From Arion vulgaris (lineage: Eukaryota > Mollusca > Gastropoda > Stylommatophora > Arionidae): a DNA stretch of 64,000 nt. Positions 12,193-20,739 of the stretch are shown piece by piece. The DNA is taken from the NCBI GenBank assembly GCA_020796225.1, contig CM036754.1, positions 68,812,000 to 68,875,999 on the forward strand, given 5' to 3'. The translations under genes and the position numbers were made by a program. Under the pieces are notes generated by a model. It was not told the origin of the DNA. It made no database searches and saw only the letters and a list, made by a program, of their open reading frames with translations. How positions within the stretch are numbered: position 1 is the stretch's first letter; the number at the start of each line of letters is the position of its first letter.

Positions 12193-12390
12193 CATGTACA
12201 CTTTTCCTATATTGGTAGGGTCGTAATTGTTGCCATCTGATCGACGATTTTTTCAGCTAATACCATTAGCAATATATCGCTCAATTGCCGTTATATTATT
12301 AGTAGTATTGTGTCTCTCTGGTGTTTCAGTAACACACTTATAGATTTTGATTTGAGTGAAAGCGTGACGTGGATGTAGTGGTAGGAGGTC

Positions 12391-12475
12391 TAAAACTAAC
12401 AACAATCCTACCAGATCTTTATCAAGGACATAGATAAAGATCTATGATTGAAACGTAGAATTGTTGTTAGTTTTA
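12391..12475. repeat. Nested perfect inverted repeat (long hairpin)
   Basis: The outer arms taaaactaacaacaat (12391-12406) and attgttgttagtttta (12460-12475) are perfect 16-bp complements. Inside them, agatctttatc (12413-12423) pairs with gataaagatct (12433-12443). The gataaag-stem-loop-gaaacgt portion resembles the motif beside the Penelope-like fragment at 46985-47045. It may therefore be a Penelope terminal-repeat relic with a decayed hammerhead-like fold. The function is not shown. Confidence 0.7.
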
Positions 12476-12814
12476 TATTTAATTCAATTTTTGCTTACTT
12501 ATGCGATACTATACACACGTGTCTTTGTCCTTAAACGGCAATTTACTTAATATAACTGAAGCCTACCCACGGTTGTCTCCAGATCTAGTCTGACCACCTT
12601 AGATCTGTAGATGTCCGTACATCGCCTTGGTAGGAGGTCTAGAATGTGGTAGCATAAATCACCATGGTAGCAGTCAGACACTGTTGGAGATCCGTTACAG
12701 CCGACCTTGCATGTAGAGATAACACCTGATATCAAGTAAAATCATAAACACAGACAAAACAGTAATTGTTTCGCTCGTGAGAAATCGTGAAAGGAAGTAA
12801 TAGTAATTCATAAA
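12476..12814. other. Unrecognised spacer
   Basis: It contains a second occurrence of ggtaggaggtcta (near 12627), also present at 12382 before the hairpin. The two sites may come from one decayed element. No coding domain was found. Confidence 0.4.
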
Positions 12815-13219
12815 TAGTCATCATCAACAAATAGCTTGTCCTGAGCAGAACTTTGCCACCCCAACAGTCCTCCGGAATTTTCTCTCTCTCATAGGCCAGA
12901 TGTCCTGCCTCTGCAGCCGTCATGTTCACACCATCAGCTACATCCTGAATCCATCTTCTCCGTGGTCTTCCTCTTCTTCTCTTTGCCGGTATGCCTCCTT
13001 CCATGATGGTCTTCTCAGCCCTTCATGTCTTTTTATATGTCCAAAATATTTCAATTTTCTCTTTCTTATTTGTAGCATCAGCCAGTTTTCTTTGATTTTA
13101 AGCTCTTTCTGGGTAGACCTATTTGTTCTCTTCTCTGTCCAAGATATACGAAGGACTCTTCTGTAACACTTATATTCAAAAGCACATATATGTTTTTCCA
13201 CTGCCTTCATAAACAGCAC
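12815..13219 (-). pseudogene. C-terminal end of a non-LTR retrotransposon ORF, copy 1
   Basis: Minus-strand frames read FEYKCYRRVLRISWTEK and RKLKYFGHIKRHEG, then after a one-base frameshift near 13005 MEGGIPAKRRRGRPRRRW. This is the standard C-terminus of RTE/L2-like non-LTR ORFs (cysteine motif, W/F-GH box, GRPRRRW basic block). The 3' end after the last codons is a short catcatcat-type simple repeat, as at the tails of such elements. The RT and endonuclease are absent, so this is a short 5'-truncated copy. Copy 2 lies at 18811-19066. Confidence 0.82.
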
Positions 13220-14515
13220 CGAGATCTATTATAGTAGAACCATAAAGAGGTATACGTTTACACTCTTTTCCTGTAAATTCCCTAAGGATGAGAGAGAACG
13301 TGTACACGATTCAAGTAATAGAGGTGAATCTACAACACTAATCAGACTGCAAGAACTCTAAGTCAAGTGCGGTGTAGCTAGACAAGAACAAGAAGGTTCA
13401 GATCCACTTCTTTCGGTCTGTATCTACAGTAAAATGACAACAATGTGAACGCCTGGAACAGTGTCTCGTTTTTCTGTGAAATGACTTCATACAACGAATC
13501 ATCCCTACAATTTGTGGGACATATTTTGATTAGAACTATACAACAAATCACAGCTTTTCGTGGATGTAAGGTGCTCGCCTCTCGCTCCAAAGGTACTTAG
13601 TTCGTTCCCCGCGTTAAGCAATCGGATTATATTTTTTCAGAGAAACCTGATCTCAATTTTGGTGAGATAGAGTTCCTAGTTATACCAGAAGCGGACGATG
13701 AAACGTAGGTCCATTGTTCAAGTTGAGCCTGTAAAAGAACCATTGGCTGTTGAATGTCGATCAGAGCAGGCCGAGAAACCGCCGCCAAGGAAAAATACAT
13801 TGAAAAGATTTAAATAACATTTCTACAAAAATGTACACCATCTTGTAAATTACACCGAGGACCCTCGTCAGTGCTACAAAGTTTTTGCACTGTCTCTGAG
13901 ATCTTCCTGTGTAAGAAGAGATCGGAGCACACATGACAACTAACTAAAGTTCAATAATGATGCACTATCAGTCAATCAAATCAGAAGTGTTTCCAGCAGC
14001 AGTCATTTAATAGTATCACAGAGGCGCTTCTCAGCGACTGCGTCTTTCTTTCTGAAAGTGCTCCAGGAAAGATTTCACCGTCACAGTCGGCGGGGCACTG
14101 ATTGCTTACTTATCTTTATCTTCTTCTTATATAATATAAAGCTGACTGTCGCGATGTGTGCCCCCCCTATAGAAAGCTTCAGTTTACATACAATATTCGC
14201 CATTTTTTTCAGCAAAATTGTATCTTCAAAAGTTAAAATTAGCTAAAGAAACCGTGTCGAAATCGGATCAACATTAGCTTTACAATTAATTTTTAATCGA
14301 TTTCTTGATATCCTATCATATTTCGACACCACGAGGGTGAAGTAAAGGGATATAATTTACAAATTGCTAGATACAAAATAAGCATGGATTGCGTCTCTTA
14401 ATTTGTTGTTTCAAACTAAGCTATAAAAATTGTTTTCGTTTGCTTTGGTTTTTGAGCAAACTGTATAATTTAGAATATTGACTCGAAATCGGGTCAATAT
14501 CCGTTTAAAAAATAA
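13220..14515. other. Unrecognised spacer
   Basis: About 1.3 kb of AT-rich sequence with only short ORFs. There is a short inverted pair, gtgtcgaaat near 14262 and atttcgacac near 14326, about 55 bp apart. No domain, SINE head or clear transposon end could be supported. Confidence 0.4.
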
Positions 14516-14532
14516 ATAAAACCGAAACTGAT

Positions 14533-15050
14533 ATGTCTTATCCGGTCCTGTCTTTTCAAAAGGTCAAAACACTTATACAGAGAAAATCGGCAGTAGACTG
14601 GAAGACAAACATAGGATATGATTATGGAAAAGACTCCATCAAAGACCTAAGCAGAACAGATCAGGTCATTATATTTCGACTACGCACCGGACACTGCAGA
14701 CTCAACAAACACTTATATAGACTAGGAATGAGTCAAACAGCTTTCTGCCAGTGTCAGCATGCGGAACAGACACCAGAGCATATCCTGCAAGACTGTCCTC
14801 TCCTGGGTGAGCTAAGAAGCAACATGTGACCACACCCAGTCGACCTGAAAACTAAGCTTTGGGGAAAACTAAGCTTTGGGGAAACCTTACAGACCTGAAG
14901 CTGACTGCCCATTTTGTGGCCCACAGTAAATTAAGCGCATGTCCAGAAATCACTGACGAAGAAGATGGCATCTCTTGGAACGGCTTCACCAATTCCTCAT
15001 CAAGGATAATTAACAACTTTCATCCGTGCGAAGCCGGGTTCATCAGCTAG
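14533..15050 (+). pseudogene. Cysteine-rich C-terminal end of a jockey-like non-LTR ORF
   Basis: The plus strand encodes LSRTDQVIIFRLRTGHCRLN and then CQCQHAEQTPEHILQDCPLL, the C..C...H....C zinc-binding tail that follows RNase H in many jockey/I-type retrotransposons. After a stop at 14827 a second frame (from 14859) continues with LWGNLTDLKLTAHFV, which fits the last residues of such ORFs. The break coincides with a local duplication of aaactaagctttgggg (14850-14881). The RNase H and RT are missing upstream. Confidence 0.75.
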
Positions 15051-15180
15051 TTAGAAATAAACCCGAACTTCTTCTGCTGATTTTAGATTGTGCGGAGACT
15101 GGGTTGTTTTCTCGGAAAAAATTATCCGACTACTGGATCCACATATCAGTCGTTTGAGATAATCTATTTATCGGTCTCAG

Positions 15181-15499
15181 CAGTGGCGGCTCGTCATTGA
15201 GGGTCAGTGGGGCCGGGCCCACCAAAAATAATGTATAACAAAAAACTTACTATTTTACAAATTATTTATTCCTAATTATTACTTTTAAAGGGATGCTGAT
15301 TAGCTTCGAAATTGAATATATAACGCTAAATTACCACATAGTCTGAAATTCAGCGTCTTTCCTCCCTAATTAGTATATAACTTCTCGGAATAGACAAATA
15401 ATAGTAAGTGCTAAAATATAATCTGACCCAAAAAAACCCTGATTCTTTCCAAAATTTTTGACTGGCCCCGCCAACAAATATGATTACGAGCCGCCACTG
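15181..15499. mobile_element. hAT-type MITE, copy 1 (319 bp)
   Basis: Starts cagtggcggctcgtc and ends with the complementary gagccgccactg. It has no coding capacity. Flanks ggtctcag (15173-15180) and ggtttcag (15500-15507) form an 8-bp target duplication with one mismatch, the signature of hAT elements. It is about twice as long as the other copies because of a longer AT-rich centre. Confidence 0.9.
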
Positions 15500-15749
15500 G
15501 GTTTCAGTATGGATTTTCACTATTTTCACTAGTCAGGTGCATTGAAAATGACCACTAACGAAGTTTTACAGCTTCACAGCTACGACATTGAGTCAGACTA
15601 CCTAACAGAGTGTTGGGCGCTGAAATTCGGAGATGGTACTCTTCTAGTGTACTAGAAATCTCGTACTAGACACAACTGTCAGTGATAGTACTACCACAAC
15701 TTAGAGAAAGCTACCGTTTTCGTTTCCTACTCGCTTTAACAGACTAAAG

Positions 15750-15945
15750 GGTCCGCCTGCCCAGCGTGTTCGTAGCGCGTTGGACGACGGGTGACAAGCC
15801 CCCTGTGAATGTGGTTCAATTCCACTGGCTGGCAGAAAAGCCACAGGCTCTCCAGATTTACGATGTAACTGAAGGGTTACGATGTCCATGACACCGAGCC
15901 GAAGAGCTGAAAGTTCAAGTGCTTCTGGATCGGGAAAAAAACCCC
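15750..15945 (+). mobile_element. tRNA-derived SINE, family C, copy 1
   Basis: The head carries an A-box-like agcgtgttcgtagcgcgttg and a B-box-like ggttcaattcc, the internal Pol III promoter layout of tRNA-derived SINEs. The body has gaagggttacgatgtccatg, and the tail is a short A run. A perfect 10-bp target duplication cagactaaag flanks it (15740-15749 and 15946-15955). Other copies are at 50005-50206 and 54535-54739. Confidence 0.88.
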
Positions 15946-15955
15946 CAGACTAAAG

Positions 15956-16259
15956 TGATTTATCCTATTTCCAGGACCAACACAGGTAAGGAGACTATGG
16001 CTAATCAATCTATCAAGGCTGTCTCCAATATTTCTTCCTGTAGCTCAACTCGCTCACGATTCGATGCTATAAATGCGCGCGTTTCGTTTATTCTGATTTG
16101 TAACACATTCGTTGACAATGTATTTTGAAATTACCATAAATGTAAGTTATTGCTTGAATTACTTTGTTTTGCAACGCAAAAAAAATTAACGTAATCGTGC
16201 ATGTGTATACACTCAGAGCGGGATAAACAGACCTGAATAGAAATGTGTTTAAAAGGGTT
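15956..16259. other. Short unrecognised spacer
   Basis: AT-rich sequence between SINE C and the composite SINE. No feature could be supported. Confidence 0.4.
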
Positions 16260-16735
16260 TTAAAGCCGAAGGATTGATTTCATTGTTGCCGGAGTGTTAC
16301 CGTGGCCCAAATTTAGGGTATAAAGAATAGAACCACTGTTCCTTGCCACGCATGTCGTAAGAGGCAATTAAGGAGGTTTGGCTGAAATCGAATGCACATG
16401 TCCTAAATGTGTAGAAGTCTATGCGTTTAGGGCCTACCAAACCAATGTGCAACGTATACACGTTCTTGGCAAAGATCAAACATATTACAAAGAGTGATTA
16501 AAATTGGTCGTAAAGAACGAACGCAAAGAAGAAGAAGACTTCATTGCACCGGGTTTTACCTCATATGGCTCGGTCCTTCTCCGTGAGAAATGGCACGCCA
16601 TCTGCCGAGAATATTGCACAAAGCACGAACTCTGTAGCTCCAGCAACAATCCTAGGGGTCTCCGGATTCGAACCCACGACCTTCGACTCACAAGGCAAAG
16701 GGCTTAACCACTTAGCCTCAGAGACCCCCGCGATG
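16260..16735 (-). mobile_element. tRNA-derived SINE, family B, copy 1, split by a SINE A
   Basis: On the minus strand the head reads ggctaagtggttaagccc (A box) and gggttcgaatcc (B box), a Leu/Ser-type tRNA-like promoter. The body runs from about 16660 to 16540. SINE A (16286-16538) interrupts it, and a further SINE B piece (ccttcggct) lies at 16260-16285. The same arrangement is present at 48135-48632. Confidence 0.82.
16286..16538 (+). mobile_element. SINE family A, copy 1
   Basis: The head ggagtgttaccgtggccc is a mutated form of the family start cgagtggttaccggggccc. The body holds taagaggc, gaagtctatgcgtttagg and caaagagtgattaaaattgg, and the tail is (aag)n. Flanking ttcattg (16279-16285 and 16540-16546) is the likely target duplication. 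No clear B box is visible, so the tRNA origin rests on the A-box-like head. Confidence 0.88.
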
Positions 16736-16971
16736 CGTTATGTTTGCATGTTATGCGTGTGTGTTAAATCTCAATTTTACAATGAACCATGACAATTTTA
16801 AAAAGGACATTTCAGTACATTAAGTTCTTACATAACTTTATTCAACAAAAACATATCAGGTACACATGCCACTAAAATATATTTAATGCACACAGCAGAT
16901 AGTTCTATTAAATATACGTTACCGAAATTTATCAAACACACATAACATTGAAATCTATCAAACACGCATAG

Positions 16972-17134
16972 CAGTGGCGGCTCGTGCTCATTTTTGTTGG
17001 TGGGACCAGACACACATTTTTGAAAAAATCATGGTTTTGGGTAAGGTTATATTTTAATTTATAAAATAATAAATACACTTTACTCATTATTTTTGGTGCC
17101 GGCCCCACTGGCCCTAAATGACGAGCCGCCACTA
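16972..17134. mobile_element. hAT-type MITE, copy 2 (163 bp)
   Basis: Terminal repeats cagtggcggctcgtg and gacgagccgccacta enclose about 130 bp of AT-rich sequence. Flanks acgcatag and atacatag are an 8-bp target duplication with two changes. Non-coding. Confidence 0.9.
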
Positions 17135-17142
17135 ATACATAG

Positions 17143-17795
17143 CATTGAAATCTTCTAGATACACATTGATCGAACTATGATATATGTGTACTCTGTATGT
17201 ATATGTGTGTGAGAGTAGGACAGGTGGTTCACAGTTACACAGCAAACAGATCAAGAGGACAGTTATGTTATTTAGTGATTCCATTCTTGCTTTATTTAAC
17301 CAGTAACGTAAGAACCAGGTATTGTGCTACCACCGTGCAAGTGTTTTGTTTCTTTAGTTCTTTGATACTTGATGATTATAATATTTCAAAATGACGTATA
17401 TTGATTTCTGTAAGACAATATATGAAGATTAAACGTTTTAATTTTTTAAAAGACATGATTCAATTAAACAGTTAAACGGTTAATAAACTTATCTGTCTTT
17501 CTGTTTGTCTGTTTTTTGTCTGCTTGTTGAAGGTAGTAGCGGGTGAAGGTCCTGTAGCTAGAGATAGGAGGGTTATCGTGATGGTCTTAGGAAGGGATGC
17601 GAGTTCTGAACTGTATGTAAGTGGGGAGGGGTATTGCTATAGTTTTACTTCAATTCTTGTTTTTTTAACGGATAAGATATTTTATATATCGCAACATTTC
17701 AGTGCATTTATAATAAAGTGGAAACATTGTCTCCACAAATGTGGAGTTGATTTGAAAACGAGACGATGCGCTATGTGAAGATACTAATAATAATT
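17143..17795. other. Unrecognised spacer
   Basis: AT-rich sequence with two short plus-strand ORFs that contain no motif I recognise. No repeat boundary was identified. Confidence 0.4.
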
Positions 17796-18003
17796 CCTCT
17801 CTTATCGTTATACGTTACATAGAGCCTGCAAGTAATTTCTCCATACCGCTCTATCCTGGGCAACTCGTTCAATCACATCCATGGAACTGAGACCGATATT
17901 TCTTGCCTCTCTCAGCAAAGTTCGTTTCAGGGTCTCCTTAGGTTGACCTTTCTTTCTTGAACCCTTTGCATCCCACTTCAATGCCTGCTTTGATATTCGT
18001 TGC
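17796..18003 (-). pseudogene. 3' end of an RTE-like retrotransposon ORF
   Basis: The minus strand encodes a basic stretch with RKKGQPKETLKRTLLREARN and ends RAVWRNYLQALCNV before a stop. It is clearly the same family as 11455-11861 but better preserved. It covers only the final 65 or so codons, so it is a strongly 5'-truncated copy. Confidence 0.8.
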
Positions 18004-18303
18004 TACTATGTGAAGATGGATTCTAAATATTATCAAACACAAGTGGATCGATCTTGTGAGCGTTATAAGCCTGGTTTGAGTGCTGATATGTGTTACATAG
18101 AGACTCTACAATTACAGTATGTAATGTTTATAAATATCAACTTGGTGATTTATTATACTTGCATGTGCATTTGTAATAAGTGTCAACTATACGACAACTA
18201 TACTGTCAGAATACATATAGATTAGTGAGGGGCAGAGTGAGAAGTGTGTTTAATCAGCGAGCCACGGGAACCATCAGTGTGCATACTCTTCGATATCTGT
18301 TGA
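18004..18303. other. Unrecognised spacer
   Basis: AT-rich, with a short plus-strand ORF (18010-18225) that lacks recognisable motifs. Confidence 0.35.
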
Positions 18304-18366
18304 GGAGACTGAGCACCTATGGGTCTGCCCGGAGTGCAATGATGTCAGTTTCGTAACCAATAACAA
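18304..18366 (+). repeat. Dispersed 62-bp conserved repeat, copy 1
   Basis: Contains ggagactgagcacctatggg and tctgcccggagtgcaatga. It is repeated at 52185-52247 with only a few differences, while the flanks differ. I cannot assign it to a family. It may be the conserved core of a larger, diverged element. Confidence 0.7.
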
Positions 18367-18810
18367 ATAACCAACCATTTCGTCATAAACATATTCTCAT
18401 CCAGACCAGGTTTAAAATGTAAAGTTCAACAAATATAGAATCCGACTTGATCGTTTTCTGATCTATGACGCTGAAAGTATAATTTATGCGAGATACGATC
18501 AGACAGTTGTTTATTGATGTAGCGTCATATTTACTTACCGTGTGGGAGAGGAAGGAGATGATAAGTGTCACCACCATGTTGAAAGTTCAACATGACATGA
18601 CATAGTGCGCGCCACCATGTTTCGCGCTAGTGAGGTTATTAGTTATTAATTACTGAACTGATGTCACATCAATCCGGACAGATCCATAGTTAGTTAGTCT
18701 CCCTCAACAGATTTCGAATGTTATTCATACTGGTAGTTCATGTGGCTTGCTGCTTAAATACACTTCTCTCTCTCTCTCTCTGCCCCTCAAGCATCCAGCT
18801 CTACTTATCA
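18367..18810. other. Unrecognised spacer with a (TC)n run
   Basis: No coding signal. A short dinucleotide run of tc lies at about 18766-18781, directly before the next retrotransposon tail. Confidence 0.45.
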
Positions 18811-19066
18811 TCATCATCAAATAGCTTGTCCTGAGCAGAACTTTGCCACCCCAACAGTCCTCCGGAATTTCTCCCTCTCATAGGCCAGATGTCCTACCTC
18901 TGCAGCCGTCATGTTCAAACCATCAGTTACATCCTGAAACCATCTTCTCCGTGGTCTTCCTCTTCTTCTCTTTGCCGGTATGCCTCCTTCCATGATGGTC
19001 TTCCAGCCCTTCATGTCTTTTTATGTCCACAATATTTCAATTTTCTCTTTATTATTTGTAGCATCA
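18811..19066 (-). pseudogene. C-terminal end of a non-LTR retrotransposon ORF, copy 2
   Basis: Minus-strand frame reads GWKTIMEGGIPAKRRRGRPRRRW, split here as GWKTIMEGGIP then AKRRRGRPRRRW, and ends EKFRRTVGVAKFCSGQAI. It is followed by a (tga)n-type tail. Its sequence is close to copy 1 at 12815-13219, but it lacks the frameshift seen there. Only the last 85 codons remain. The identical 3' end in both copies marks the true 3' end of the element. Confidence 0.82.
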
Positions 19067-19130
19067 GCTCTACTTATACAACGTGTAATTCCAAACTCTC
19101 CAAATCACTCTATTGATTCAACTTCTATTT

Positions 19131-19665
19131 GAATGCCCTCATCTAATAGTAGGTCGCCAAGAGACGGGCCCTCATCTAATAGTAGGTCGCCAAGAGACGG
19201 GCCCTCATCTAATAGTAGGTTGCCAAGAGACGTGCCCTCATCTAATAGTAGGTCACCAAGAGACGTGCCCTCATCTAATAGTAGGTCGCCAAGAGACGGG
19301 CCCTCATCTAATAGTAGGTCGCCAAGAGACGGGCCCTCATCTAATAGTAGGTCGCCAAGAGACGGGCCCTCATCTAATAGTAGGTCACCAAGAGACGGGC
19401 CCTCATCTAATAGTAGGTTGCCAAGAGACGGGCCCTCATCTAATAGTAGGTCGCCAAGAGACGGGCCCTCATCTAATAGTAGGTCACCAAGAGACGGGCC
19501 CTCATCTAATAGTAGGTCGCCAAGAGACGGGCCCTCATCTAATAGTAGGTCACCAAGAGACGGGCCCTCATCTAATAGTAGGTTGCAAAGAGACGGGCCC
19601 TCATCTAATAGTAGGTCACCAAGAGACGGACCCTCATCTAATAGTAGGTCACCAAGAGACGGAGA
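19131..19665. repeat. 33-bp minisatellite, 16 copies
   Basis: The unit contains tcatctaatagtaggtcgcc. Copies differ mainly at one spot (gtcgcc, gtcacc or gttgcc). The period is 33, so all copies stay in one frame on the minus strand and extend a retrotransposon ORF. ORFs of about 190-220 codons on both strands over this region are products of the array, not separate genes. Confidence 0.97.
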
Positions 19666-19712
19666 AACATCCCCCTTATCCAGATTAAACTCCCCAACAA
19701 TCAATGCTTTCG

Positions 19713-19966
19713 CCCGAGTGGTTACCGGGGCCCAAATTTGGAGTGTAAAGAATAGAACCACTGTTACCTGACGCATGATGTCGTAAGAGGCGACTAAGGA
19801 GATTTGGCTGAAATCGGATGCACGTGTCCTAAAGATGTAGAAGTCTATGCATTTAGGGGCCTACCAAACCAGTGTGCAACGTATACACGTTCTTGGCAAA
19901 GATCAAACATATCACAAAGAGTGATTAAAATTGGTCGTAAAGAACGAACACAAAGAAGAAGAAGAG
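19713..19966 (+). mobile_element. SINE family A, copy 2
   Basis: Head cccgagtggttaccggggcc, standard body and (aag)n tail. It is flanked by the perfect 9-bp target duplication atgctttcg (19704-19712 and 19967-19975). The insertion site lies inside the retrotransposon RNase H fragment. Confidence 0.93.
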
Positions 19967-20100
19967 ATGCTTTCGATGCCAACATGTTCGCTCGCTCGTT
20001 GCCGCAAACACCCGCATGACCAGGACAGTAGATCCATGTACGTATCTGAAGGTTGGAAATCTCTATAGACGACATTCACTCATACCGTAACCTGCTAATC

Positions 20101-20739
20101 TGATTGTCAGTGAGAAATGGGCAGTGTATAGCAGACACGCAAGTAAAACCACCTTCAACAAAGCTGTCTCTGCAGATTGTTAAAACAAAAATTGATGTAC
20201 AAACCTTCCGATACCGTAGTCTTCATGGGGACGATTCCAATTTTCCACACTCTGTTTCAGAAGGGAAATACGTCGCGATAAACACCTTTCCAAAAACAAC
20301 CCAAAAAATATTGAAACAGTCGGTGGCAACCGAAGATTAAAGGGAAGAAAAAAAATATTTACGAAAACCATTTTTAAAAGTCTTTTTCAGAATTATCATA
20401 TATATTAAAATCTATATATATATACCCGTTTCTGGGGAAACACAAAACGTTAAAAGTGTGGTCGGAAAAACAAAAGACGAACCCGGGTTGAAAATCGTCG
20501 TATTGTTAAGCGCATAAAAAGCAAAAAACGCAAAAGAAGAAATTATCTCGGGAAAAAAATGTGTGGGAAATTTTGAAGGTTAATTTTGAAGCCTTTTTTC
20601 CCAAATTTTTCTCATTTTTTGATATCATACCGAGGTCCCTTCTGAGTTTCATCCTGGCCTGTTCAATCCGGGTTTGCGAAGGGGGTTTACAGGACATTCC
20701 TGACAAAAAATAGCAAATTTCACATTTGTATTTAAATTT
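20101..20739. other. Unrecognised sequence entering a low-quality region
   Basis: 20104-20340 holds a short plus-strand ORF without known motifs. From about 20340 homopolymer runs become unusually frequent, as in the following array. This suggests consensus error begins here. No feature could be supported. Confidence 0.45.

Larger units (their letters stand above)
19105..20100 (-). pseudogene. RNase H-region fragment of a jockey-like retrotransposon with internal minisatellite and SINE
   Basis: Read on the minus strand from 20075, the frame gives IRTWIYCPGHAGVCGNERAN then MLASKA, the His-bearing end of RNase H. A SINE A with a 9-bp duplication interrupts it. On the far side the same protein resumes as LIVGEFNLDKGDV. 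It then enters the 33-bp array (unit GPSLGDLLLDE) and leaves it as IQIEVESIE. Without the SINE and the extra units this resembles the stretch just after RNase H in jockey-like ORFs. It is a fragment with no RT and no cysteine tail. Confidence 0.78.

Noticed and set aside
14262..14336. 10-bp inverted pair gtgtcgaaat / atttcgacac as a MITE
   Set aside because: Arms are short, no target duplication was found, and similar words occur nearby (14481).
16655..16731. Candidate true tRNA-Leu/Ser gene on the minus strand
   Set aside because: It has A and B boxes, but the acceptor stem does not close convincingly and a SINE body follows. The same unit recurs at 48560-48632.
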